Source of the DNA: Hysterangium stoloniferum
Lineage: Eukaryota; Basidiomycota; Agaricomycetes; Hysterangiales; Hysterangiaceae
Direction of reading: 5' to 3'
Length of the DNA: 64,000 nucleotides
Assembly: GCA_015178975.1 (NCBI GenBank)
Contig: WHVD01000005.1
Coordinates: 186,001 to 250,000 of the forward strand
In this document: positions 22,227 to 34,629 of the stretch, one piece after another
How the letters are laid out: every line of letters starts with the position of its first letter
Position numbering within the stretch: position 1 is the first letter of the stretch
Translations under genes and position numbers: made by a program
Notes under the pieces: model-generated
The model's input: the letters and a program-made list of their open reading frames with translations, nothing else
The model's database searches: none
What the model was told of the DNA's origin: nothing

Positions 22227-24288
22227 ATGATGAGATGATGCTGATACCTCACAGTGGGCTTGGTCGCAATTTAGGACTAATGGGAGGTCTAGAAGCATTA
22301 TTTTCATTTGTGAATCTTTTAGAGATGCAGGGTATTGCCAAGCAATCAAGGATACCAGTGGCATATTGGACTATGAAACCTTGGACTAAGAATGCTCATC
22401 GGTTAGGACGAACTAAAGTCCATCGAAATCCAATTTCTAAAAGATTTCAAAATGATGGTTGTCCACCAGATACTGCCAAGGCACTTATCCTTGGTACCAA
22501 AGGCAAGAAAAAGAAATCTGTCTTTATTCCAGGATACCCATGGAAAGAAAACTCTTGTTGGTTGGATACTTCTCTTGAACTCATATCCCAGGCAGTTGAT
22601 CACCATTGCAAGCATTACATCAAGATTTTTCACAACTGGATACTCAGTGATTACTCTCATTTTTATACCATATTTTTGAAGAGTGTTTAATTACTGTTGG
22701 TGGGATATTCAATAGTCAAGAGAATATATTGATTTCTACCAAACATGATCAATTATGTGAACAACTCCTTCAAAAGAGGTTTATCAAAGCAATTAAAGAG
22801 CCTGATGTTCTTATGGGTTGGTTTGAGAGGGCTATTGGAGAGTTTCATAGCCATTCTTGTGATAATGCAACACTTCCATTTCTTGAAACCCAAATAATCT
22901 GTCTATGTCTACCTTATCTCCAATACCTGAGATTACTGGGATAAGTTCTAGTGCTTCAGTATTTCCAATCTCATGTCGCTGTGGACACACTGGTGATGGT
23001 AATGAGGAAGCAGCTCAGGGATTTACAAATGACTATATTCACTGTGATTAATGTCATAATTGGTCTCATATTGCTTGTCAATGTGAAGGAAGAGCTAGTA
23101 ACCTTGGAAATAGGCCATTCATTTGTGATGAATGTGATATGGTTCAGATTCAACTGGCATTGCAACCTCGATCAGAACAGTATGTGAAATGGTTTTAACA
23201 TTTGGATAACCTCTTACAGATGTGTTTTAAATAGTTCAAGAGCTCAACAGCTAAAAATCCATGCTATTCAACCTTTGCACAAGCGTCTCTTGTAAGTTTC
23301 CAAGTCAAATTCACTTTCAGTTGTCTTAATTCATGTTAATCACATTTAGACCTGGTTTGGGTGCCCTTGCCCAGCTGTGATGTATTAGCCTTATTTTAAT
23401 ACTATTTTCCGAAAAAGGAGTCCAGTGCTCTATCAAAATGTGCAAATACTCAATTCACTGCAAGGTAAAATAATTTAAGTATTTGATGTTAATCAGTGGC
23501 AGCCTGAATAGACTTAGAACCCCTGAAGTCAAGAGTTTACTTGAAGATATGCACCCTACTTCGCAAAGAAGGTTTTGAGAGCTGCTTGTGCAAGCTTGTT
23601 CTTTTTCTGTGAAAATATATACTTAAAATATGAATAACAATTCACTGATTCAGAATCTAGATTCAACTTTGATTCTAGCTAGTTTATATATATTTTATAC
23701 TATTTATCAAACAGTAAAAATATTTATAAACAGGTCAAAAGATTATATATAGAATAAAACACTATTTGGCTAATATATGCTTTATTTACACTAACCTACA
23801 GGGTCTACTGTGATACTAACTTATCAGGATCTTAATGTAGTCTTAAGGATCTTGCAAGGATATTCTCAGTATTTGTTTATGGGAATTTGCTTTACTGATT
23901 CACAATAAATGAGCAAATAGAACAAGGATTATGTGTAATTGTGAAGAGTGGCGGAAGTTCTGACCGTTCTATATACAAAGAAATGAGTAGAAAGGAAGGA
24001 TATTGACCTATTCGGTGCAATATAAGAGAAAGTGAGAGAAAGAGCACGAGATGATGAAGGAGTCAACGAGTGCGATGGTTCAAGTGGAGGCCTCGACTAT
24101 TACAGTTCGAGGCCAGAAGTGCTCAGTAGTTCAGATACTGCTACTTATGTAGTAGCTGACACGTTACCCTGATCACCGCTTGTAGTAGACCTAGTTTGTG
24201 TCTTATGAGTGGTGGTTCTTGGGTTAAAGTGTGTCTGAGTTCTAATTGGTGCTGAGTGCACCCACAAGTATACACAATGCTTCAAACT

Positions 24289-26269
24289 GTGATGTATTAG
24301 CCTTATTTTAATACTATTTTCCGAAAAAGGAGTCCAATGCTCTATCAAAATGTGCAAATACTCAATTCACTGCAAGGTAAAATAATTTAAGTATTTGATA
24401 TTAATCAGTGGCAGCCTAAATAGACTTAGAACCCCTGAAGTCAAGAGTTTACTTGAATATATGCACCCTACTTCGCAAAGAAGGTTTTTGAGAGCTGCTT
24501 GTGCAAGCTTGTTCTTTTTCTGTAAAAACACTACTAAAATATGAATAACAATTTACTGATTCCGAAGCTAGATTTAACTTCAATGCTAGCTAGTTTATAT
24601 ATATTTTATACTATTTGTCAAACAGTTAAAATATTTATAAACGGGTCAAAAGATTAGATATAGAATAAAACACTATTTGGCTAATATATGCTTTATTTAC
24701 ACTAACCTACAAGGTCTACTGTGATATTAACTTATCAGGATCTTAATGTAGTCTTAAGGATTCTGCAAGGATATTCTCAGTATTTGTTTATGTGAATATG
24801 CTTTACTGATTCACAATAAATGAACAAAGGAACGGGATTATTTGCAATGTAATAAACAGTCAAATTACTCAACTAGAGGTGACTGAAGTCTTAAACTACA
24901 AATAACAATGTAAGGAAAACTAATAATCAGTACTCAATTAAGAGATGACTATAGTATGAGATTATTTATATATTATTAGTTGATAACCAACAACTCTAAC
25001 TGAGGTGGAAATAATATATAAAAGATAGCCAACTATTCAGTTAAGAAGTGGCAAGGGGGAACAAAAGTCAACAACTCAGATTGAGGTGACAGGGGAACAG
25101 CAGATCAGTCAACAGCTCAGATTGAGGTGACAAGGGATCTGATTGGGCCAACAACTCTGATAGAGGTGGCAAGGGTTTCCAACAGCTCAGATAGAGGTGG
25201 AATTAGATGTCCAACTGCCCAGATAGGGGTGGAGTAGCCTGCTTGCTGCAGTGACACACACAGATGTGGTGGGTTGATGTGATGATATGATTGATTTTTT
25301 TATTCAAGGCTGGAGCTGAGCTCCTTATATACATTTTAGTCTGAGACATTTAGAAGATTCTAGAAGATTTAATGATGTCATTCTGGGAGGAGTGATGTCA
25401 TTTAGAATTTTCTAGAATTTTCTAGAGCATTGTGGAAGGTTCTAACTACTTCTAAGACACTATAGAATATTCTTGGCATAATGGAACATTGTAGAATTTT
25501 ATAGAATATTCTACAATATTCTATCTAATATTAGTACCTATTAACTAATGTTCCATTGGAAGCCACTGGAATGTTCCAGAGAGTTTCCTGTTTTTGTTGC
25601 AGTAGCATATATGATGACATAATGCTCTCGCGCCTGTGCGCGCGCATGACACCCTTCGCGTCTTGTGACTGTCACGCGTTGTGACAGTCGCGCGCCTGTG
25701 TGACCGTCGCGCGCCTTTGTGACCGTCGCGCGCCTCTGTGACCGTCGCGCGCCTCTGTGACCGTCGCGCGCCCTTGTGACAACTGTCACCTGTTATGACG
25801 GTTGTCACTCGTTGTGACGATTTTCCCGCGCGCCGTGTAATAAACGCCAGGCCGGTTTTATATTATTATATAATTATTATATTTACTTTTAATTAGTTAT
25901 AAATATAATATTTTATTATAATAATATAAAAATATATATATTTCGCCTTGATAATGCGCGAGTATTTCAAATCGCGTTTTGTCAGCGTCGGAGTTTGAAA
26001 TATCATGTGAATGTCACATGATTACTCGCGCGTTGTGAATAAGCGCTGAGTCGCCGACATATTAATCAAAAAAGAATAAAAAGTAGAAATTCAATTACTT
26101 GCTCAATTTATTAGATAAAAATACAAAGTAAATTGTATAAATTCAGGATAAATCAAAAAAATATTGTACAATTTAATCGTCGCAATATAATTACATTTGA
26201 ATATTTGTTTTCGCAATTTGTTAGGGGAAATTGTTTAAAAAATTGGAAAAAACTTAGAAATACATAACA
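24289..26269 (-). repeat. solo LTR-X copy 2 (inner layer), TSD caaac
   Basis: Complete 1981-bp repeat from TGTGATGTATTAG to ATACATAACA, flanked by CAAAC (24284-24288, 26270-26274). It has no coding capacity of its own and no second copy beside it, so it is a solo LTR. Confidence 0.9.
25655..25800. repeat. 19-bp CG-rich minisatellite in LTR-X copy 2
   Basis: Tandem units like TGTGACCGTCGCGCGCCTC, about seven copies. Open frames across it are by-products of the repeat and are not genes. Confidence 0.85.
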
Positions 26270-28804
26270 CAAACTAATGAAATATGCGATATTCGAAGAA
26301 TGTGAAAGATAGTAAAATATGAATAGAATATGTAAAATATAAATGAAATAAAAGGAGTGTTTTACCACAATGAAACTGTGGTAAAAGCATACTCCTCACA
26401 GTAATGTAATAAACAGTCAAATTACTCAACTAGAGGTGACTGAAGTCTTAGACTACAAATAACAATGTAGAGAAAACTAATAATCAGTACTCAATTAAGA
26501 GATGACTATAGTATAAGATTATTTATATATTATTGGTTGATAACCAACAACTCTAACTGAGGTGGAAATAATACATAAAAGATAGCCAGCTATTCAATTA
26601 AGAAGTGGCAAGGGTTTCCAACAGCTCTGATAGAAGTGGAATTAGATGTCCAACTGCCCAGATAGGGGTGGAGTAGTCTGCTTGTAAAGTGACACACAGA
26701 TGTGGTGGGTTGATAAGATGATTTGATTGATTTTTCAAGGCTGGAGCTGAGCTCCTTATATACATTTTAGTCTGAGACATTTAGAAGATTCTAGAAGATT
26801 GAATGATGTCATTTAGAATTTTCTAGAATTTTCTAGAGCATTGTGGAAAGTTCTAACTACTTCTAAGACACTATAGAATATTCTTGGCATAATGGAACAT
26901 TGTAGAATTTTATAGAATATTCTACAATATTCTATCTACTATTTATATCTATTAACTAATGTTCCATTGGAAGCCACTGGAATGTTCCAGAGAATTTCCG
27001 GTTTTTGCTGTAGTAGCATATATGATGACATAATGCTCTCGTGCCTGTGCGCACGTATGACACCCTTCACGTCTTGTGACTGTCGCGTGCCTCTGTGACC
27101 ATTGTGCGCCTGTGTGACTGTCACACGCCTCTGTGACTGTCGCATGCCCTTGTGACAACTGTCACATGTTGTGACAAGTTTCTGTGCGCCATATAATAAA
27201 CACAGGTTGTCAGTTTTATATTATTATATAATTATTATATTTATTTTTAGTTAATTATAAATATAATAATATTTTATTATAATAATATATAATATATATT
27301 TTGCCTTGATAATGCATGATTATTTCACATCGCATTTTGTCGGCATCAGAGTTTGAAATGTCATGTGAATATCACATGATCACTCACGCATTGTGAATAA
27401 GTGCTGAGTTGCTGACATATTAATCAAAAAAGAATAAAAGGTAAAAATTTAATAACTTGCTCAATTTATAAGATAAAAATACAAACTAAATTGTATAAAT
27501 TCAAGGTAAATCAAGCAAATATTGTACAATTTTATCGTCGCAATATAATTACATTTAAGTATTCATTTTCACAATTTGTTAGGGGAGATTGGTTAAAAAA
27601 TCAGAAAAAACCTAGAAATACATAACACCAACATGGGAAGTATTACTATCCTGTGTGGCTAATTCGACTTGATCATGATTCTGATCCCAAAAGATGGCAA
27701 GTGAAATGGTGGCGACACAATCACAATCATAATCTATCTCCAACAGAGTCATGGATTCCAGAACATGATGTCATTGACTCCTTGTGGAGAGACCAGAAGA
27801 ACAGCTGGCAAATTAGAGTAAGCTATTTAAAGTTATTTGTAGTTATTAAAAGAACTTAAGTTTGACTTTTATAGTTGGGAAAATGGTATTTGGTATGCTC
27901 ATTACCACATGAAGATGACAAGATCTTGGATTACCTTCATTATCCATCATCTCCAATGTTTGATACTCTTCTGAAACCTCACCTTCCATTCCTTAACAAG
28001 CTGGTGAAGACACCAAAACAAGTTAGAATAGAAGAATGTCCTGCTCTGGATTACTTGTACACTGGGAAGGCTATGTCTGAGTTGAAGGCTGAATCCACCT
28101 ACCTTAAAAACCATGTCATATTGTTTTCTGGAAATCTCTCTTCAATACAAATTGCCATGATACATTATTGGCTGCATATGAACCTAGATTCTGGTGCAAG
28201 GAACAAGGATAAATGGATCCAACAAGTACCTGCAGCCCATGTGATGACTCTTATCCTGAAACAGTCCTATACCCAATTATCCCCTGATGGCCCACCTTTT
28301 GAGGATCTTCCCAAACATACACAACTATTTCAAGACCTATTGAAGCACTCATGGTATATACAGTATAGCCAGGTACCACTATTCCCTGCCATAGATGTTG
28401 ACAAAGAAGCCATTGGATTACTTGAACATGAAATGTTTGAGACTTCAAAAGCAGCAGGGCCTGCCAGCATTCAACAATGGGGATTGGATGCAGGTAATCA
28501 TCAGAATAAATGGAGTCCATATACATTTATTCCCTACTCTTGGAATGAATGTGATATTGCTGAACCAGAGGAGACTGAATATCAGGTATTTTAGTATCAA
28601 TTTCAAAATATGATATAGATTAATGCTCATACTTTCATGTAGCATGGACCAGAATTTAGTGAAGGCAGTGAAGCAGACACTCAAGAGCCTCACATTTTCC
28701 CTCTAAATAGACCAAAACCCCAACCAGCTCAGAAGCACAAAGGAGAGGGACTGTGCAAGGAAGCTGTATTTGAGAAGCAGTCTGAAAGAATACTCAGAAA
28801 ATGA

Positions 28805-29607
28805 CCGGTAGTACCTAGCTATACTGTATATACTACAAGTGCTTTAGTAGGTCTTGAAATAGTTGTGTATGTTTAGGAAGATCCTCAAAAGGTAGACTAT
28901 CAGGGAATAATTGGATGTAGGTGTTTCAGGATATTGTTAAAATCTAAGCAAAGGGGCAAAGGAGGCTCTATGTCAGGGGGCCAAGACTCAAGAAAATGTC
29001 AAATATTATGTCTTAGAAGTTCTATATTGTATTGTATGTATGTCTTAAAAAAAGAAATGAATATTATGTACAGAAAACCTTTTTATTTGCATTAAAACAT
29101 TTTATACCCTAAGTCACTTTATAATTCAGCCTGACTGCGCAAAATTACCCAATTAGGAAGGAACTGCCATGACATACAAGTTTTTCATGTAAACCTAGAA
29201 CCCGTGTCATTTAAAAGTTATATTTTGTTATTTTGGACTCTAATAGGTTTATTTGAGACTCAGTATTGCTCAAGGAAGGACTAAAATTAAGGATGTGCCA
29301 ATTAAGTAGTGCACAAGATATATTTCACCAGGAAATTGTACACTAGATATGATATTTATCATGTTTTGATGCTCTAATATCAAATATAATTGTATTTTTG
29401 TAAATTTCCAACACAAATTTGAACAAGTATCTACTTGTTTTGAAAAAAAAAAAAAATGTCGCGGCACTAGCACAGCAGCACGACACCCTGAAACCACACA
29501 CAACTAACACTGAGTAAACCTTAAACTCTTTTGTTTGACTGAGAAGCTGCCACAACTAAAAGTCTTCTACAAAAACTGTCAAATTTTCTACAAACAATCT
29601 TCTTAAC
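28805..29607. other. spacer with poly-A run
   Basis: No gene seen. A 13-base A run followed by TGTCGCGGCACTAGC lies near 29443-29470. Confidence 0.4.
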
Positions 29608-30225
29608 TTGTGTACAGTCTTCTCCAAAAAGTACAGCCTAAAAGGCTACCGGCAAGGGAGGTTGGTAGCGGTAGAAATAGAACAGGATAATAGATGGCAA
29701 ATTAGCTTTGGTAAATGCGCGCCACTCGTCGTTCCCTCAAGCCCAACTGAGGTGGCATTCAGTGGCGATAATGGCTTAGAAAGCGAGGCCGATAACCCCT
29801 ATAGCAAGCACGTCGAATAGGATTCAACCATGTGGTTGTTATATATGAAGGAAATGGAAAAAGAGGACAAAGAACTTGCCAACTCATTGCAAGTTGGTGT
29901 CAACGAGCTTCTAATATTTGTATATTTAATATGTTTTCCTTTCATAGATATTCAATTAATTCACAGCTTTTCAGGCAGGTTTGTTTGGAGCAATTCTTAC
30001 CGCATTATTGATCGAAAGTAGGAAGGATTTGCAAGCAGATCCTGTGCAGGAAATCCTTCAGGTGTTTCAAAATCACTTCGCTGTAACTACCTCTCAGCAT
30101 TTTCAAGTCTCCAAATCATCCCTTATTGTCAAATATTTGTGGTTCACTACTCTCAGTCTCACTCTCTTCAGTGCTCTTTGTGCTGTACTTGCAATAGAAT
30201 AGCTGGTGAAGTATATTCCTGTATC

Positions 30226-31062
30226 TGTTACGACCGGACAAATCCCGCCGGACTCCGGGCACTAACTCGTACGCCCCCACGCGCTACAAGCACCAATTGT
30301 CTGTTTATAGGATTTCCCGCCCGGACTCCGTTACGTCAAGACTCGTTACGTTCGACCTCATTAAGACACATATCAGTCACCGGACTTCCCCCGGACCCCG
30401 TCTCTGTCTATGTCCGTCTTCGTCCCACGCATCAGTCACCGGAACCCGCTCAGAATCCTGTCACCGCTCTAATCGAGCCCCATTCCCGTTTTAGTCAAAT
30501 GACCTGTCACGATTTAGGACTCCGCTCCCGCTCCGTTTCCCGTTATGGGTTATGCTTTGTCACAATTCGGACTCCGCTCCGTTCCGTCCCATTCCTAACA
30601 CCAATTTGGTGTTTACTATTCCCGTTTTATGTTTTGCTCGTTTCGTCTCATTATTACTGGATTTGGTATGTCATGCATTCCACGGTCTATATAAACTGGC
30701 AGATGTTGTACATACAATCCAGTCAGAAAATTAGCTTAGATCCCCCCCAGTAATCTAATACATTTTCCTCTCTAAACCCTACTCTTATCAGACCGCTCGC
30801 ACTAGTCGGAGCCCACGGGCTCCGGCGCATCTATCTCTCTCAACCAACTCGACTCACGACCCACGACCTCCGACTTACGACCCACGACCCGACTTACAAC
30901 CTACGACCCATGAACCCCGCCCGGACTCCCCGGGATCCCCGACCGTCCGTTTGAAATTGGACAACACGATCTAGCGAGGGCGCAGCCTATAAGCTGAAGC
31001 CAAGTCCTACCGGATATCCCGCGGGTTTCTCCGGAAACCCGGCCTGTGTGTGTATCCTAACA
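30226..31062 (+). repeat. solo LTR-A, TSD gtatc
   Basis: Starts TGTTACGACCGG, ends GTATCCTAACA, with GTATC on both sides (30221-30225, 31063-31067). It is close in sequence to the LTRs at 3208 and 61379, so it is a recent insertion. It splits the membrane region of the DUF6535 gene. Confidence 0.95.
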
Positions 31063-32453
31063 GTATCCCTCGGAAGTGGCTCAAGTGATGCGCTAATGTC
31101 TCTTTCGTGTTAAGAGAGCACAGCAATGACACCTCGAGTCAGTTGTTACTGGAATCCCACTTTTGATTCAACTAGTTCTCTTCCTTTTCTCTGCAGGTCT
31201 CGTCTTATTCACCTGGAATAACAGTGGAGCTTTGGGTGTTCTTATGCTTTTTTGATCATATTTGAAATTGTGCTATATATATGGGAACTGTTTTTCCCTT
31301 GTTTTCCCCCGCTTGTCCCTTTCAGACAACAGTGTTACGGCTTTTCCCAGCCGTCTCTCCAACCGCAAAGTATGACTCGTCACACCCGATGACTGTGTGT
31401 CTTAGCCACCGACTAGGACATATACAGTCAGAATGTCAGAATGGCTAGAAAACCTTGCTCGGTTCTTCGCCGAATTGAATGGCAAGCCGAACTTGAAGCT
31501 GATGTCCTGGCATGGGTGATTGCAAACTCCACAACAGAAGAGGCAGTTAACGAGGCACTTAAGGATGTAGCAGGTGCTCAGCAATGTCAACAGTTGCGGG
31601 TTGCCTTGTGCCAACTAGCCGTCAAGGATAAATTATGCAAAATCTTGGAGAACTGCTTTACTGCTGGCGTCGTCACTATATGTGGTAGTACGCTTGTGGA
31701 AGCTTCTCTCCTTTCAATGTCACGACTCCTATTGCCGCCAACAGACAAACTCATCAAAAAGCGTACCTTTTGCCCTTTAAAACACTCTTACATGTAGGGA
31801 GACCATTACATCGGTTGAACAATTTAGATCCTTGCATGAAGACATTGGGTTGGATGGGGGTTGGGCAGTTTATATTGGTATTTGGGGAACATGGATGACG
31901 CGAACCTAGGGGTGCTGACAGAACCACAAATTGAAATGGTGGCCACTGCACCCAGCATTTTCTTCTCACATTCCACCAGTAATTGTTCCACAGGACTATC
32001 TGATTTGTTAACCGTTTTTCCACACCATTTCTTTTCCTATTCTAATAATAATTAGGTACGTGTGTTTTCACTTATGGCATACGCTATTTACCTGCTATTA
32101 AACCTTTTTCTTCCAGCATTTTCCTGCAATCTGCCATCTATTAATCAGTTTCTTTGCCGGAGCCATGGAAAGAATTCCGACCAAGATGCTACTATGTTAA
32201 TATTAACCGTCTACAGGTTACATGTAAGCCCTCCTTTTCTGACAGTGCCCCATCAATAGTCGCCACCATTAACGTCCTTCGCTCCAATGGTACAAGTCGA
32301 GGAGGAGTACGATATAATATGTACTGGCGTTCAGGTAGATTCCCCAGTGGTTTGGTCAGTGCCATTCCCAACATTGTTGCACTTTGTTGAAGGAATTTGA
32401 CTGATGCGTTCGATCAAGGGCACTATCGGCCCCGGGGAAAGTTTCATCACAAG

Positions 32454-33080
32454 GTCCAGTGTACCAATGGATGGGAATCCAGCCGACATTTGACCACAGC
32501 AGAATTTCGAGCCGCCATTGCGGGTGCCATTCCCCACATTGTTATACTGTTGAAGGACTCTGACTCTGATGTTCTATCAAGCACAGTATCGCTCCTGGGG
32601 AAGGTTTCAGAGAAAGGTGGGGTGTATGACAATGGGATGGGAATCAAGCTGACATTTGACCACAGCTGAATGTTGAGCCATCATTGCAGGTAGCATTCCT
32701 GACATTGTTACAATGTTGAAACACTCTGACTCGTGTGGTCAATCAAGTGGATTATCGGCCCTGGGGAAGGTTTCAGAGCAAGGTGCAGTGTTTGACAATG
32801 GGAAAGAAATCCAGCTGACATTTGACCAGGGCCGCATCTCAAGCCGCCATTGCGGCTGTCATTCTCGACATTCTTGCATTGGTGAAAGACTCTAATTCTG
32901 ACATTCGATCAAGGACAGTATTGGCCCTAAGGAAGGTTTTAGAGCAAGGGTGGTGTGTGACAATCGGATAGGCCTCCAGCTGCCATTTGGACCTGGCTGA
33001 ATTTCAAGCTGCCATTGCGCCGGTCATCCCTGACATTGTTGCACTGTTGAAGGACTTTAAGTCTGATGTTTGATCAAATG
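32454..33080 (+). repeat. tandem HEAT exon-intron units, array 1
   Basis: Units repeat every ~166 bases. Two exons are exactly 117 nt (32500-32616 and 32666-32782). The introns 32454-32499, 32617-32665 and 32783-~32829 each show a CTGAC-like branch site and end near CCACAG. Every exon encodes one 39-residue repeat (core IPHIVILLKDSDSDV) and has phase-1 borders on both sides. Confidence 0.85.
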
Positions 33081-33389
33081 CAGGCTATTGTGTCATCATT
33101 TGTAGATGTTTGTTTTTACCTGTGCTTCCTCATGTATATAAGGGCCTCTCTTTTGCCCACTATTGAACAAGCAATTTCATTGTATCTCAAACTTGAAGCT
33201 CATTCTTAAGTCAGAAGCCTAAGTCTTACTCAAAGTCTTACTCCTACTGCCAGTAAGGGATACTGTAGTGTCTCTTATTGTTGAAGCTCTACATTCTACA
33301 ACATTGGGCTTATGTCAGCCTTTTGAATGCATATCAAATTACATAATACAAGATCTGATCTCTAGCCTCTTGCTCTGAGTGTGTTTGGT
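33081..33389. other. possible LTR-type promoter region
   Basis: TGTATATAAGGGCCTC near 33133 resembles the TATA regions of families X and Y, and is followed by a leader-like stretch. No terminal repeat pair found. Confidence 0.3.
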
Positions 33390-34625
33390 TATAGACTGGT
33401 TTCAAGAATGACTGTGTTAAGTGATCATCATAAAGACTTGACCATTGCATGCAGGTTATTAGGTATATTCCTAGTAACAAACTTACACCACACTTGAAGC
33501 AAATTATTTTCCATTTTCATCAGTTGCAATCCTGTCCCATTGAAAAGCTCCCTCTGTGGATCTATATTCCATAACAGCATCAAAGGTACTCCTGGCTTCA
33601 CTTCAAGTCAACTTAGTGAGATTCCACAAAATTCAGGCTGTTCAAATACTCTACAGGATACATCTCTGTCTCACTGTCTCCCTCTACAGTATCAGCAGTG
33701 TGGTACACATGACTCTCCCCAGGAAATTGATTCAGAAGTTCTGAATTAATCTCATCTACCTCTGAATTCCTTGGACATAGAATTGCCCAGTCTAAGAACT
33801 TCATCTTGCCAATCTCTTTGGTCTCTATCCACATGGCTGTCTGGATATATCTCAGCAATTAGATCAGACATTTCTGGACCACAGACCATATGAGGAGGGA
33901 TATCCATTATATGATTGAAAGGCAAATCCTTTCCATGGCCTACATCCCAGAGCCACTGAGCAAACTGTTGACTGTCTGGATCATCCTGGTCCACCCACAT
34001 ATTTTTTTTCAAAAACAGTACCTTGGTATGCTTCCACAGTCAGATTTCTGGATACATTGTCCAATGAGGTATTCTTTGAACCCTTTGGTACAACAGGCAA
34101 AGTCTTCTGGAAGTCACTTCCCCAGGCAACAAGAATCCTTCCAAAGGGAATATCCTCCTTGTCTAATAAATCCCTCAGTGTTCTGTCAACTGCCTCACAC
34201 TTCATCCCAGATAATCAGTCAGATTTTCCTCATAAGCTCTGCTTTTTCTGACCCCTTTTTGATATGACATAGAGCATCCTTCTCACAGGGAACGGGGATT
34301 GAAAATATGCTATGAGATGTCCATCCACCCTTGAGAATCATTGATGCAATTCCAGAAGATGCCATACAAAGCACAATGTACCCCTTGGCATGACATGCAT
34401 GTGCCAGAGCATTCAATACAAAGGATTTGCCAGTTCCACCTGGACCATTCACAAAAACAATTTTCCTTCCTGCTGCTACTACCTTCATAATAGTCTCAAA
34501 AGCAGCTAGTTGTTCAGGATTGCACTTTCCATATTGGCTTGGGCACTGGCATGCTCAGTATTAGCATTATAATCCAACTGCTCCTTAATGAGATGATTAC
34601 CAACAATCTCATCCCAATTGTGTAT
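33390..34625 (-). pseudogene. Helitron Pif1-like helicase, broken
   Basis: Reading leftwards from about 34625: GNHLIKEQLDYN, then the Walker A motif GPGGTGKSF (near 34430), then GSDFQKTLPVVPKGS (Walker B region), the block ILCPRNSEVDEINSELL, and finally KPGVPLMLL followed by NGTGLQLM near 33530. This is the helicase part of a Helitron RepHel protein, which unwinds DNA in rolling-circle transposition. Several frame changes break it. The Rep nuclease part is not present; DIRS-like sequence abuts it on the right. Confidence 0.85.
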
Positions 34626-34629
34626 GCAG

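Larger units (their letters stand above)
23940..26400 (+). repeat. solo LTR-B (middle layer), TSD gtaat
   Basis: Starts TGTGAAGAGTGG, ends CTCCTCACA, flanked by GTAAT on both sides (23935-23939, 26401-26405). It is split by LTR-X copy 2. Without that insert it is about 475 bp, close to the 466 bp of the intact copy at 62499-62964. Confidence 0.9.
23376..27627 (-). repeat. LTR-X copy 1 (outer layer of nest)
   Basis: Starts TGTGATGTATTAGCC and ends ATACATAACA. Flanks CCAGC (23371-23375) and CCAAC (27628-27632) form a 5-bp duplication with one transition. About 1.79 kb remains once the inner LTR-B is removed. The TATA box and leader lie on the other strand, so the repeat reads leftwards. Its CG-rich minisatellite (about 27060-27175) is heavily decayed. 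Confidence 0.88.
20830..28804 (+). pseudogene. PHD-finger gene with USP-like Cys box, copy A, split by LTR insertions
   Basis: Coding pieces in order: about 20830-21369 (includes TISTPGK, an intron, then AGLYHHGPYPPRM), 22227-22690, 22690-23290, 23345-23375, and 27628-28804. The second piece holds NSCWLDTSLELI (22550-22585), which resembles the N-x-C-W/Y box around the active Cys of ubiquitin-specific proteases; that link is inference. A PHD finger piece follows near 23000-23165. The last pieces (27628-27815, 27875-28586, 28643-28804) are joined by introns of about 60 nt. Breaks: a one-base loss near 22607, a deletion of about 1 kb near 22900 compared with copy B, a repeat-Y insertion and the LTR-X nest. 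Removing LTR-X joins LGALAQ to HGKYYYPVW in frame. Confidence 0.65.
29608..33080 (+). pseudogene. DUF6535-HEAT repeat gene, inactivated
   Basis: The N-terminal part (29608-30225) has the DUF6535 look: MWLLYMKEMEKEDKEL, a 55-nt intron (29920-29974), then GLFGAILTALLIESRKDL and a membrane segment. A TAG at 29818-29820 interrupts it. A solo LTR-A then splits the gene; on its right the membrane-rich part resumes (31063-31300, with stops). The stretch 31441-31800 (LAWVIANSTTEEAVNEAL) matches the middle region usual in this family. From about 32350 to 33080 come HEAT-type repeats, each a 117-nt exon followed by a ~49-nt intron. DUF6535 proteins are expanded in agaricomycetes; their function is unknown. 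The HEAT part would be a protein-binding solenoid. Confidence 0.72.

Noticed and set aside
25655-25800. CRISPR-like array
   Set aside because: The units are contiguous without distinct spacers, and the setting is a eukaryotic LTR.
30139-30753. Open frames across LTR-A copies (also 3130-3735 and 61278-62127)
   Set aside because: The same frames recur in each LTR-A copy because the LTR has few stops, and the ATGs lie in flanking sequence. Not genes.
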